43,992 nucleotides of DNA from an uncultured Pseudomonadota bacterium (GTDB taxonomy: Bacteria > Pseudomonadota > Alphaproteobacteria > RF32 > CAG-239): positions 1 to 43,992 of the forward strand of contig CACWUA010000004.1 in assembly GCA_902763905.1 (NCBI GenBank), read 5' to 3'. Under the pieces are notes generated by a model, which worked only from the letters and a program-made list of their open reading frames with translations, was not told where the DNA came from and ran no database searches. Positions 22,666 through 30,295 of the stretch are shown piece after piece (positions within the stretch are counted from its first letter, which is position 1; each line of letters opens with the position of its first letter). The position numbers were made by a program, and so were the translations under genes.

Positions 22666-24054
22666 ATGTTAAAAAGAACTAAAATTAAAAAATTATTGGC
22701 TTCCGAGCAAACTATTGCCGAAGTGTTGGTAAAAGGTTGGGTTAAAACCAAACGCGACTCCAAAGATTTTTCGTTTATTGAAGTGAATGACGGTTCGTGT
22801 TTGAAAAATATACAGATTATCGCCAATAATACCCTCAATAATTATGATGAGATTAAAAAGCTTACCACCGGTTCGTCTGTGGCAATTAAGGGAGCTCTTA
22901 TCGAATCCGCCGGCGGCAAGCAAAAATACGAGATTAAGGCCGAAAATATCGAAATTTATGGTATTGCGCCGGACGATTATCCGTTGCAAAAGAAAGGTAT
23001 GAGCGACGAGTTTTTGCGCTCGATTGCTCACTTACGTCCGCGTACCAATAAATATGGCGCGGCTTTTCGTGTACGCTCGCGGCTTTCGTATGCCATCCAT
23101 CAATTTTTCCAAAACCGCGGTTTTGTGTATGTGCATACTCCGCTGATTACGGCTTCCGATTGCGAAGGTGCCGGCGAGATGTTTCAGGTAACAACGCTTG
23201 ATTTGAAGAATCCGCCGCTGTTGCCGAACGGCGAAATTGATTACGGCAAAGATTTCTTCGGCAAAAAGTCGAGTTTGACCGTTTCCGGCCAACTTAACGG
23301 CGAAATGTATGCTTGTGCTTTGGGCGATATTTATACCTTCGGGCCGACTTTCCGCGCCGAAAATTCCAACACACCGCGCCACGCCGCCGAGTTCTGGATG
23401 ATTGAGCCGGAAATGGCGTTTGCCGACCTTAACGATGATATGGATTTGGCTGAAGATATGGTGCGCTATCTGGTTAAGGATATTATGGAAAACTGCGCCG
23501 ATGATTTGGATTTGTTTGAAAAATTCATCGATCCGACGCTGAAACAAACTTTAAGCAATATCGTGGAAAACGGCTTTGCCCGCATTACATATACCGAAGC
23601 TATCGAAATTATGAAAAAATCGGGCAAAAAATTTGAATATACGCCGGAATACGGAATTGATTTGCAAACGGAACACGAGCGTTTTCTGGCGGAAGAACAC
23701 TTTAAGCGTCCGGTAATTGTGCGCGATTATCCGCAAGAAATCAAAGCGTTTTATATGCGCCTCAACGAAGACGGTAAAACCGTGGCGGCAATGGACGTTT
23801 TGGTACCGAGAATCGGCGAGCTTATCGGCGGTTCGCAACGTGAAGACCGCTATGATGTTTTGGTTAAAAAAATCAAAGATTTGGGTATGGACATCAAAAA
23901 TTACGAATGGTATCTTGACTCCCGTAAATACGGCACAGTGCCGCATGCCGGATTCGGTTTGGGCTTTGAGCGCATGATGATGCTGGTTACCGGCATTACC
24001 AATATTCGCGACACCATCCCGTTCCCGCGTACTCCGAAGTCAGTGGCATTTTAA
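22666..24054 (+). CDS. asnS: Asparaginyl-tRNA synthetase
   Basis: A 462-residue class IIb synthetase of standard length: N-terminal OB fold ([17 protein letters not shown] near 23-39), motif 1 region ([16 protein letters not shown]), motif 2 ([11 protein letters not shown] near 229-239), and motif 3 (G-F-G-L-G-F-E-R-M near 427-435). The A-E-F-W-M-I-E-P-E block marks AsnRS rather than AspRS. It charges tRNA-Asn, so the genome need not depend only on transamidation. The next gene follows after 9 bases with AAGGAAG. Confidence 0.97.
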   Translation: MLKRTKIKKLLASEQTIAEVLVKGWVKTKRDSKDFSFIEVNDGSCLKNIQIIANNTLNNYDEIKKLTTGSSVAIKGALIESAGGKQKYEIKAENIEIYGIAPDDYPLQKKGMSDEFLRSIAHLRPRTNKYGAAFRVRSRLSYAIHQFFQNRGFVYVHTPLITASDCEGAGEMFQVTTLDLKNPPLLPNGEIDYGKDFFGKKSSLTVSGQLNGEMYACALGDIYTFGPTFRAENSNTPRHAAEFWMIEPEMAFADLNDDMDLAEDMVRYLVKDIMENCADDLDLFEKFIDPTLKQTLSNIVENGFARITYTEAIEIMKKSGKKFEYTPEYGIDLQTEHERFLAEEHFKRPVIVRDYPQEIKAFYMRLNEDGKTVAAMDVLVPRIGELIGGSQREDRYDVLVKKIKDLGMDIKNYEWYLDSRKYGTVPHAGFGLGFERMMMLVTGITNIRDTIPFPRTPKSVAF

Positions 24055-24063
24055 GGAAGTAAA

Positions 24064-24690
24064 ATGAAAAAATTTTTACTGGTTTTAAGTATCTGTTGCT
24101 GTATTGCTTTTACAGTGCCGGCCGCCGAAGTAAATGAATCTTTCCATGAAGAACAAAATACTTCGGACACAGAATCAATACTCCAAACCGGTGAAAGTGA
24201 TTTATATGACGGAGCTGGAATTAGACCGATAGAAAAGCAACTGTCTCCGGAAGAAAAACTGCAAGAAGACAGTTCGGATTTGAATTATATCAGTAAAGAA
24301 AAGAAACAGCCGGATCTGTTGTGTTCAGATGAAAAACTGATGCAACAGATTCGTAAGTTTATTTTTGATTATGAACAGCAAAAACCGACAAATTCCGTTA
24401 GAGAAAAACGCGCGCGGATTTTACTGGTACGTAATCTGAATGCACTGCAAGAAGTTTCCGAAAAAGATTTGCGCGGCAATTTTGAAGCCTCAGCAGCTTT
24501 GGTCAGTCTAAAAATTAATGAAAAACGTGAAATTCATAGGATTTGTGCCAGTCTCAACAATCATTCTCCGAAATATGCAGATGTTTATGTCATCATTTAT
24601 CCTTACATAAACTATTATAAAGTTGTTATTACCAATCTGGCAACTACTCCTGAAAAAATCGATGATGCCACATTTATCTTTAGTTGGTAG
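24064..24690 (+). CDS. Exported protein, function unknown
   Basis: A 208-residue protein with a signal peptide (MKKFLLVLSICCCIAFTVPA, cleavage probably after A-A). Residues 22-95 are acidic and likely disordered; residues about 95-208 look folded, with C-S-D-E-K-L-M-Q-Q-I-R-K-F-I-F-D-Y-E and a beta-rich end Y-A-D-V-Y-V-I-I-Y-P-Y-I-N-Y-Y-K-V-V. I do not recognise a family. It lies in an apparent operon between asnS (9 bases) and rpoH (6 bases). Confidence 0.7.
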   Translation: MKKFLLVLSICCCIAFTVPAAEVNESFHEEQNTSDTESILQTGESDLYDGAGIRPIEKQLSPEEKLQEDSSDLNYISKEKKQPDLLCSDEKLMQQIRKFIFDYEQQKPTNSVREKRARILLVRNLNALQEVSEKDLRGNFEASAALVSLKINEKREIHRICASLNNHSPKYADVYVIIYPYINYYKVVITNLATTPEKIDDATFIFSW

Positions 24691-24696
24691 GTTGAT

Positions 24697-25596
24697 ATGG
24701 GTAATCGCACGGATCTTGTAGTATATGAAAACAAAACCAATTTGCCGGTCGTCGTTGATGATAGCGGTTTACATCGCTATCTGGAGCAGATAAAGCATTT
24801 TCCGGTACTAAGTGCCGAAGAAGAAATGGATTTAGTACGTGAATTTAAAGAAAAAGGAAATTTAGAGGCTGCACAAAAATTAATTACCTCGCATTTGCGT
24901 CTGGCCGTAAAAATCGCTCTTACCTACCGCCGCTACGGATTACCTATGTCTGATCTGATTTCCGAAGCTAATATCGGCTTGATGCAGGCGGTGAAAAAGT
25001 TCGATATTAATAAGAATGTTCGTCTTTCCACTTATGCTATGCTGTGGATTAAGGCTGCTCTCAACGATTTTGTGTTGCGCTCGTGGTCACTGGTTAAAAT
25101 CGGTACAGTGGCGGCACAGAAAAAATTGTTTTATAATTTGGGGCGAATTAAGGCGCGTTTAGGTATTTATGACAATAAAGAGCTTGCACCGACAGTGGTT
25201 AAACAAATTGCCAATGAGCTGGTGGTTGACGAACGTGATGTGGTAGAAATGAATCGACGTATCGGCGGTGACAGTTCGCTAAATGTGGCGATCGGCAATG
25301 ATGACGACAAGGTTGAAGCTATCGATTTATTGGCAGATAAAACTCAAAATCTGGAAGGCAGTTATGCTCGACGCGAAGAAGCAGAATTGAAGCGCCGCAT
25401 TCTGTTTCAGGCGTTATCTAAGCTTAATGACCGTGAACAATATATCGTTAAAAACCGTATGTTGGCGGAAACACCGGAAACTCTTGATGAAATCGGAGAA
25501 AAATTTAATATCAGCCGCGAGCGCGTACGTCAAATAGAAAAGCGCGCCTTTGAAAAACTTTCTGCCGAAGTCAAGCAATCAATGGCGGCCGAATGA
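24697..25596 (+). CDS. rpoH: RNA polymerase heat-shock sigma factor (sigma-32)
   Basis: A 299-residue sigma-70-family protein. Region 1.2/2.1 (L-S-A-E-E-E-M-D-L-V near 35-44), region 2.2-2.4 (D-L-I-S-E-A-N-I-G-L-M-Q-A-V-K-K-F-D, then L-S-T-Y-A-M-L-W-I-K), the RpoH-box-like Q-K-K-L-F-Y-N-L near 142-149, and region 4.2 (I-S-R-E-R-V-R-Q-I-E-K-R-A near 270-282) are present. It directs transcription of chaperone and protease genes; grpE later in the window has a weak sigma-32-like site. It overlaps prmC by 4 bases (ATGA). Confidence 0.95.
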   Translation: MGNRTDLVVYENKTNLPVVVDDSGLHRYLEQIKHFPVLSAEEEMDLVREFKEKGNLEAAQKLITSHLRLAVKIALTYRRYGLPMSDLISEANIGLMQAVKKFDINKNVRLSTYAMLWIKAALNDFVLRSWSLVKIGTVAAQKKLFYNLGRIKARLGIYDNKELAPTVVKQIANELVVDERDVVEMNRRIGGDSSLNVAIGNDDDKVEAIDLLADKTQNLEGSYARREEAELKRRILFQALSKLNDREQYIVKNRMLAETPETLDEIGEKFNISRERVRQIEKRAFEKLSAEVKQSMAAE

Positions 25597-26441
25597 GTGA
25601 TTTTTTCAATCAAGCTCTGCAGAAATTGGTTAACACCGGCATTAAAAATCCTCGATTGGAAATCCGATTGTTACTTGCCGCCGTTTTACGGTGCTCTCCG
25701 TCTTTTATATTCAGCGATGTTGTGCTGACATCAGAGCAAAAAAAACTGTTTGATTCCTTGTTGGCGCAGAGATTGCAGCACAAACCTATTGATAAAATCT
25801 TAAAACACCGCGAATTTTATAAGGCCGATTTTATGGTTGATGAAAATGTATTGTCGCCACGTGCCGATACTGAAATTTTGGTGGAAGAAGCGTTGCGATT
25901 GTTGCCGAATGAGAATGTGAATATCTTGGATTTGGGTACCGGAAGCGGTTGTATTATTGAATCAATTTTACTGGAAAAAGATAGAGCCATCGGGGTGGCT
26001 GTAGACATATCTGAAAGAAGTCTGATTGTGGCACAAAAAAATGCAGATGCTCTGAATTTAAATTCGAGATTGAATTTTATCAGAGCTGATTGGTTTGATG
26101 ATAAAATCGTAAAAATAATCGGGCAAGAATTTGATATGATTATCAGCAACCCGCCGTATATTCCCACCGGTGATATTGCTGCATTGATGCCGGAAGTTAA
26201 AAATTATGATCCGTTGACGGCACTTGACGGCGGAAGTGACGGTTATGACAGTTATAAGCGGATTGCCGAAATTGCTCCACACTTATTAAAATATGAGGGA
26301 TATCTCTTGCTGGAGGCTGGTTACGGACAAGCACAGAAAATTGTCGATATATGCACTGTTTATGGACTTATTCATCACAAAACAGTTGCCGATTTAAATG
26401 GTATCGCTCGCTGTGTAATTATGCAAAAACCTTCTCATTGA
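25593..26441 (+). CDS. prmC: Peptide chain release factor glutamine methyltransferase
   Basis: A 282-residue enzyme with an N-terminal helical domain (1-75), SAM motif I L-D-L-G-T-G-S-G-C near 112-120, and the catalytic N-P-P-Y-I-P at 186-191. PrmC methylates the Gln of the GGQ motif in RF1 and RF2. It overlaps rpoH by 4 bases and lies upstream of the DUF4167 gene, as often seen in alphaproteobacteria. Length is normal. Confidence 0.95.
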   Translation: MSDFFNQALQKLVNTGIKNPRLEIRLLLAAVLRCSPSFIFSDVVLTSEQKKLFDSLLAQRLQHKPIDKILKHREFYKADFMVDENVLSPRADTEILVEEALRLLPNENVNILDLGTGSGCIIESILLEKDRAIGVAVDISERSLIVAQKNADALNLNSRLNFIRADWFDDKIVKIIGQEFDMIISNPPYIPTGDIAALMPEVKNYDPLTALDGGSDGYDSYKRIAEIAPHLLKYEGYLLLEAGYGQAQKIVDICTVYGLIHHKTVADLNGIARCVIMQKPSH

Positions 26442-26484
26442 TATTGCTTTATTTCACAGTCCGATGATATTTTGCAAAAATCTG

Positions 26485-26513
26485 TTGCCAAACTCGAAAA
26501 AAGTTCGTATATA
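26485..26513 (+). promoter_or_regulatory. Promoter of the DUF4167 gene
   Basis: TTGCCA (26485-26490), a 17-base spacer and TATATA (26508-26513), about 64 bases before the ATG at 26577. Confidence 0.5.
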
Positions 26514-26576
26514 AGAGGGCGAAGGGCATTTTATGTCGTCCTCAATTTTGTTTTAATTAGAAAAAAATGGATTTAC

Positions 26577-27113
26577 ATGAAAAAAATCAATAATAAATTT
26601 CGCGGCAATGCCGTATATTCTTTGAATTATAAATTTGACAGTGTCAGTCCGGCCGGAAAATGCAGCGGTACGGCACTTGATTTGATAAAGCGCTATAACG
26701 AATTGGCTAAAGAGGCGCAAAATAACGGTGATTATGTCGGTATGGAGGTGTTTCGCCAATATGCCGAGCACTATCGCAAAATCGTAACCGAAATCAACGA
26801 GCGCAAATATCAGGCGCGCGATAATCAAAACAATACCGGTGGAGATAATGCCGAAACCGAAAACAATCAGACGGAACCCGCCGAACCGGTAAATAACGGT
26901 CTGGTGGAAACCCAAAGTGCCGAACCGACGGCGACGGCAAGCGAAGCTACACAAGAAGAAACCGCACCTGTACGCAAACCACGTAGAACCCGCGCGTTTA
27001 CGGTTATCGATGCCAGTAGTTCCGTCGAACAGCCGACGTCGGAAACAGAGGCTGCAGCTAAGCCGCAACGCCGTCATTATACGCGCAAACCTAAGGCAAC
27101 TGCCGAAGCATAG
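26577..27113 (+). CDS. DUF4167-domain protein
   Basis: About 178 residues from ATG 26577. The DUF4167 domain spans roughly 15-75: V-S-P-A-G-K-C-S-G-T-A-L-D-L-I-K-R-Y and A-K-E-A-Q-N-N-G-D-Y followed by Y-A-E-H-Y-R-K-I, matching the family theme of a basic N-terminus and a tetratrico-like helix pair ending AEHYxRI. The rest is a low-complexity Glu/Thr/Pro tail ending in basic R-R-H-Y-T-R-K-P-K. The family is almost restricted to alphaproteobacteria and likely binds RNA or the ribosome (inference from composition). A longer frame from a TTG at 26472 is rejected because it would span the promoter. Confidence 0.85.
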   Translation: MKKINNKFRGNAVYSLNYKFDSVSPAGKCSGTALDLIKRYNELAKEAQNNGDYVGMEVFRQYAEHYRKIVTEINERKYQARDNQNNTGGDNAETENNQTEPAEPVNNGLVETQSAEPTATASEATQEETAPVRKPRRTRAFTVIDASSSVEQPTSETEAAAKPQRRHYTRKPKATAEA

Positions 27114-27149
27114 TGTGCAAAATATTACTTTTTGCCGGAGGTAAATCGT

Positions 27150-27575
27150 ATGAATAAAATTGAAATCGCTCGGCAAATTGCCGAAAATGAGAACGTATCA
27201 ACCCCGCCTGACAGTGTAGTGCTATACAGCATCAGCTATCAAACAAGCGATAAAAATAAGCGTGATGCATTGCGTTATTTGGCTGAAAATTCCGGACACT
27301 ACACCCTTGATGATACGGCTTGCGGCAAAAAATTGATGGCTTTGGGTTTAGAGACCGGTAACAATAATCCAAATCCGGAATTGCTTAAAATCTGGGCAAC
27401 AGCTTCGCGGCGTTTTATTCTCGCGGCTTCCGGCAATATTACGGCTTTTGTTGACAACGCCGACAAACGTAGCACCTTTGTTTCGGTAGAACTGCCGCTG
27501 ATTTTGCAAAACGATAAAATAAATCTGATTAACGGCACGGAAAAACATAAATTTGCCGCGCAATTTCAGAGATAA
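27150..27575 (+). CDS. Hypothetical cytosolic protein
   Basis: About 141 residues from ATG 27150, with GGAGG nine bases upstream. There is no signal peptide or membrane helix. The chain has an N-terminal helical part (I-E-I-A-R-Q-I-A-E-N-E-N) and a predicted alpha/beta end (R-R-F-I-L-A-A-S-G-N-I-T-A-F-V-D-N-A). I do not recognise it. Its stop overlaps the next gene's start by one base, so it is translationally coupled to the YgjV-like gene. Confidence 0.7.
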   Translation: MNKIEIARQIAENENVSTPPDSVVLYSISYQTSDKNKRDALRYLAENSGHYTLDDTACGKKLMALGLETGNNNPNPELLKIWATASRRFILAASGNITAFVDNADKRSTFVSVELPLILQNDKINLINGTEKHKFAAQFQR

Positions 27576-28099
27576 TGCCGATGCCGTTGTACCTCATTAT
27601 CGGCAATATTTTTTCTTTGTTATCCGCAATCTGTATTGCCGTTTCGGTCATTAAGAAAAACAAAAATGATTTGATTTGGTGGCAGATTATTGATGTGATT
27701 TTTTGCATTTTATCCAACATCGCACTTTATACTTATGCAGCTTTAACCACCAATACCGTCTCGCTTATCCGCAATATTTTGGCGTATAAAAACAAACTCA
27801 GCAAAAAACTGACTTTTGTTTTAATGATTTTGTGCATAATTGCCGGACTATGGGCCAACAACCGCGGTATAATCGGATTATTCCCGATTATTGCTTCGGC
27901 CAGTTACACAATTCTGATGTACACCACCCGCAATGAACAGCAGATGCGCTATGCTCTGGTTTCAAATCTGGTGTTGTGGTTTATTCACGATTTCTACGTT
28001 CAGGCCTATCCTTCGGCAATTATGGATATGGTTTTGAGTCTATGGACAGTGTTGCAGATTTTTCAAAACCGCAACAAATTTACCAACAAAGCGAACTAA
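27575..28099 (+). CDS. YgjV-family inner-membrane protein
   Basis: A 174-residue membrane protein with six or so hydrophobic helices. The order of helices and the W-W-Q-I-I-D-V-I-F-C-I-L-S-N-I-A-L-Y near 36-53, plus L-I-R-N-I-L-A-Y-K-N-K and G-L-F-P-I-I-A-S-A-S-Y-T, fit the YgjV family of unknown function. Start could be Met 1 or Met 3. Its stop overlaps the convergent ferredoxin stop by 3 bases. Confidence 0.75.
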   Translation: MPMPLYLIIGNIFSLLSAICIAVSVIKKNKNDLIWWQIIDVIFCILSNIALYTYAALTTNTVSLIRNILAYKNKLSKKLTFVLMILCIIAGLWANNRGIIGLFPIIASASYTILMYTTRNEQQMRYALVSNLVLWFIHDFYVQAYPSAIMDMVLSLWTVLQIFQNRNKFTNKAN

Positions 28100-28311
28100 T
28101 CCTTGCTCGCCTGCACATTTTCATCAATAATCGAAATAGCACTCACGGGGCAGGAATTAACCGCCTCCTCCACCTTATCGTGCATATCTTCGGGCGTTTC
28201 GGCATAAGCCTCGGAGATACCGTCGGCATTAATACGGAATACCTCAGGTACGGTACTGACGCACAAACCGCAACCGATACACAAGTCCGGATTAACATAC
28301 GCTCTTTTCAT
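28096..28311 (-). CDS. 4Fe-4S ferredoxin
   Basis: A 71-residue single-cluster ferredoxin: C-I-G-C-G-L-C (Cys 11, 14, 17) and the distal Cys 54 in S-C-P supply four ligands for one [4Fe-4S] cluster. Low-potential electron transfer in the cytosol is expected; the partner enzyme is not nearby. I chose ATG 28311 because AAAGGAG sits six bases upstream; a GTG at 28317 lies too close to it. Confidence 0.88.
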   Translation of the reverse strand: MKRAYVNPDLCIGCGLCVSTVPEVFRINADGISEAYAETPEDMHDKVEEAVNSCPVSAISIIDENVQASKD

Positions 28312-28391
28312 AATCACTCCTTTCGTTAAATTACTCTAACGAAAATATAGTGTCTGCTTAGCGTATGACAAGGTATTACCTGAAATTTTAT

Positions 28392-29612
28392 TTATGTTTT
28401 GCGATGTCCGCCACGAATGCGGTTGAGAATCTGCTGCGTTGTCGGGGTTATAGCTTTAGTGAATCTGACACCGCGCGGATTTTCGACACGCGGTGCCGGA
28501 TAACCGTGATACGCCGTTTTTCCTTTGGCTTCAACAAAACCGTTCACTCTTGCTTTTTCCGCTATAATCTTCTGAGCCGTTTGTTCGGCCGATTTATTGT
28601 TTATTTGCAAAACAGCATTATAAACATCATGGGGGGTTATATACATTTTAGATATATGTTTTTTAGCGTAGTTATAACCAACCTTCAATATTGTCACACC
28701 GGCGACGGTCGAACCTTTGGTTAAGAAAATTTCCGGCTTCGGAGCATAGCGACCGCTGCTGCCGCGGCGACCCGAAGTGTTGGCATTGCGGTCAACATCG
28801 GAGATATCGCGTGCCGGATTATACCAATACTCTTTACCCAAAGAAGTTACATGATGCTTAATTAAATCTTGACGACCTTTACCGCCAATTAAAATATGGC
28901 CATTGGAAGCTCCCCAACCTCTGCCGAATACCCCGATACCTCCCGGGATTAACTTATCCATATGTTCGTATGTGGTATGGGTTGCAACCACATTCGGACT
29001 TTTTCTAAGACCGTCTGCCCCCATCCATGCCGGTTTACCCTCGAGGAACGCTATCGGATTGGTACCGCACAAAACATGCTTAACCCATTTATAACAATCT
29101 CCGCCGGAACCGTTTGCCTCCAACTTTGCCGATTTTTCCAGTGCCAAACTCAAACTGTCGGCATTAGCACGCAGCATATCTTCACCGTCCATAACATAGT
29201 CATTTAAACCGACAGCAAGAGCTTCTACTTTATGATTTGTTTCGTTGATTTTGCGCAAGTACTCAATATCGGTAGGCATAATTGGATTGTGAACACCTTG
29301 GCTTTCTTGCATACGAATCCACGTTTCTACCATTTCTGTTCCTACGGATGTCTTTTCCCAAGGAATTTTCTCTTCCTTATCAGCCTTTTCCTCATTGTTG
29401 ATTTGTGCAAACATAACCTCAGCAAAATTATCCGAACTTACGTTTATCTTTTCCGGCTCTTTAGGTAAATCTTCTTCTATATTCGGATGTTCCACCAATG
29501 CCGATGTCAGGCAGGCGTTATTATTTTGCGATGAACTATTCTGCGCCTTCGTCTTGATAATAGCTGCAGCAGCCAAAGTTAACGCTATTAGGAATTTATA
29601 TCCGTATTTCAA
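28392..29612 (-). CDS. Exported candidate Cys/His hydrolase (NlpC/P60- or CHAP-like)
   Basis: About 406 residues from TTG 29612, supported by AAGGAGGG upstream and by an N-terminal signal (M-K-Y-G-Y-K-F-L-I-A-L-T-L-A-A-A-A). Residues 30-155 are acidic and variable. A folded region from about 168 contains G-G-D-C-Y-K-W-V (Cys 173) and N-G-H-I-L-I-G-G (His 239), a spacing and context like the Cys-His pair of NlpC/P60 and CHAP amidases that cut peptidoglycan. The third catalytic residue cannot be assigned. The C-terminus (from about 300) is basic. It stands alone. Function is tentative; a cell-wall hydrolase is my best guess. Confidence 0.65.
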   Translation of the reverse strand: MKYGYKFLIALTLAAAAIIKTKAQNSSSQNNNACLTSALVEHPNIEEDLPKEPEKINVSSDNFAEVMFAQINNEEKADKEEKIPWEKTSVGTEMVETWIRMQESQGVHNPIMPTDIEYLRKINETNHKVEALAVGLNDYVMDGEDMLRANADSLSLALEKSAKLEANGSGGDCYKWVKHVLCGTNPIAFLEGKPAWMGADGLRKSPNVVATHTTYEHMDKLIPGGIGVFGRGWGASNGHILIGGKGRQDLIKHHVTSLGKEYWYNPARDISDVDRNANTSGRRGSSGRYAPKPEIFLTKGSTVAGVTILKVGYNYAKKHISKMYITPHDVYNAVLQINNKSAEQTAQKIIAEKARVNGFVEAKGKTAYHGYPAPRVENPRGVRFTKAITPTTQQILNRIRGGHRKT

Positions 29613-29690
29613 TTTACCCTCCTTTTTTGACAAAATAGCACAAATTTTATTTAATTGCAAGCTTTTTCGTTATTCTATTTGAAAAAAATA

Positions 29691-29720
29691 TTGACTTGAA
29701 TTTTTCTGCATATGTATTAA
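29691..29720 (+). promoter_or_regulatory. Promoter of apt
   Basis: TTGACT (29691-29696), an 18-base spacer and TATTAA (29715-29720), about 50 bases before the ATG at 29771. Confidence 0.5.
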
Positions 29721-29770
29721 TAGTATGGCATGCTTTTATAAAGAATTATTAATGCAAAACGAGGTATAAA

Positions 29771-30295
29771 ATGAGCTTAGCAGAGATTAAAAAATCAATT
29801 CGCAACATCCCCGATTATCCCAAACAGGGAGTCCAATTTAAGGACATTACCACGACAATGAAAAATCCGACGCTTTTTTGCGAACTGATTGATCTGATGG
29901 CAGCGCATTTTGCTGCGCGAAAAATAGATTATGTTGTGGGAATAGATGCTCGCGGCTTTATTTTCGGCGGTGCTCTTGCTTATAGGCTCGGTTGTGGTTT
30001 TGTACCTGTGCGTAAACCGGGGAAACTGCCGGCAGATACCATTGCCGAAGAATATGCTTTGGAATATGGAACCGACAAATTAGAAATTCATAAAGACGCT
30101 TTAAATAAAGGCGATAACGTCATTATTGTTGATGATTTGATTGCTGTCGGTGGTACCGCCGAAGCCGCAGCCAAACTGGTAAAAAGACTTGGCGCCAATA
30201 TTGAAGCTTTTGCTTTTGCCATTGAATTGACTTCGCTTGGCGGACGTTCCAAACTGGCTGATTTAGCAGAAGTTTTTTCTATTATACAATTTTAA
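29771..30295 (+). CDS. apt: Adenine phosphoribosyltransferase
   Basis: A 174-residue type I phosphoribosyltransferase. I-P-D-Y-P-K-Q-G-V-Q-F-K-D-I-T near 13-27 is typical of Apt, and the PRPP-binding loop reads V-I-I-V-D-D-L-I-A-V-G-G-T-A near 117-130 (Ile replacing the usual Leu in D-D-L-L-A-T-G-G-T). It salvages adenine to AMP. GAGGTA precedes the ATG. Its stop overlaps the convergent GT5 gene by 4 bases. Confidence 0.95.
   Translation: MSLAEIKKSIRNIPDYPKQGVQFKDITTTMKNPTLFCELIDLMAAHFAARKIDYVVGIDARGFIFGGALAYRLGCGFVPVRKPGKLPADTIAEEYALEYGTDKLEIHKDALNKGDNVIIVDDLIAVGGTAEAAAKLVKRLGANIEAFAFAIELTSLGGRSKLADLAEVFSIIQF

Noticed and set aside
23032-23946. Minus-strand frames inside asnS
   Set aside because: asnS is conserved along its full length; the antisense frames have no ribosome-binding sites or recognisable domains.
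26472-26576. Upstream TTG start of the DUF4167 gene
   Set aside because: The promoter at 26485-26513 would lie inside the coding region, and the family starts near M-K-K-I-N-N.
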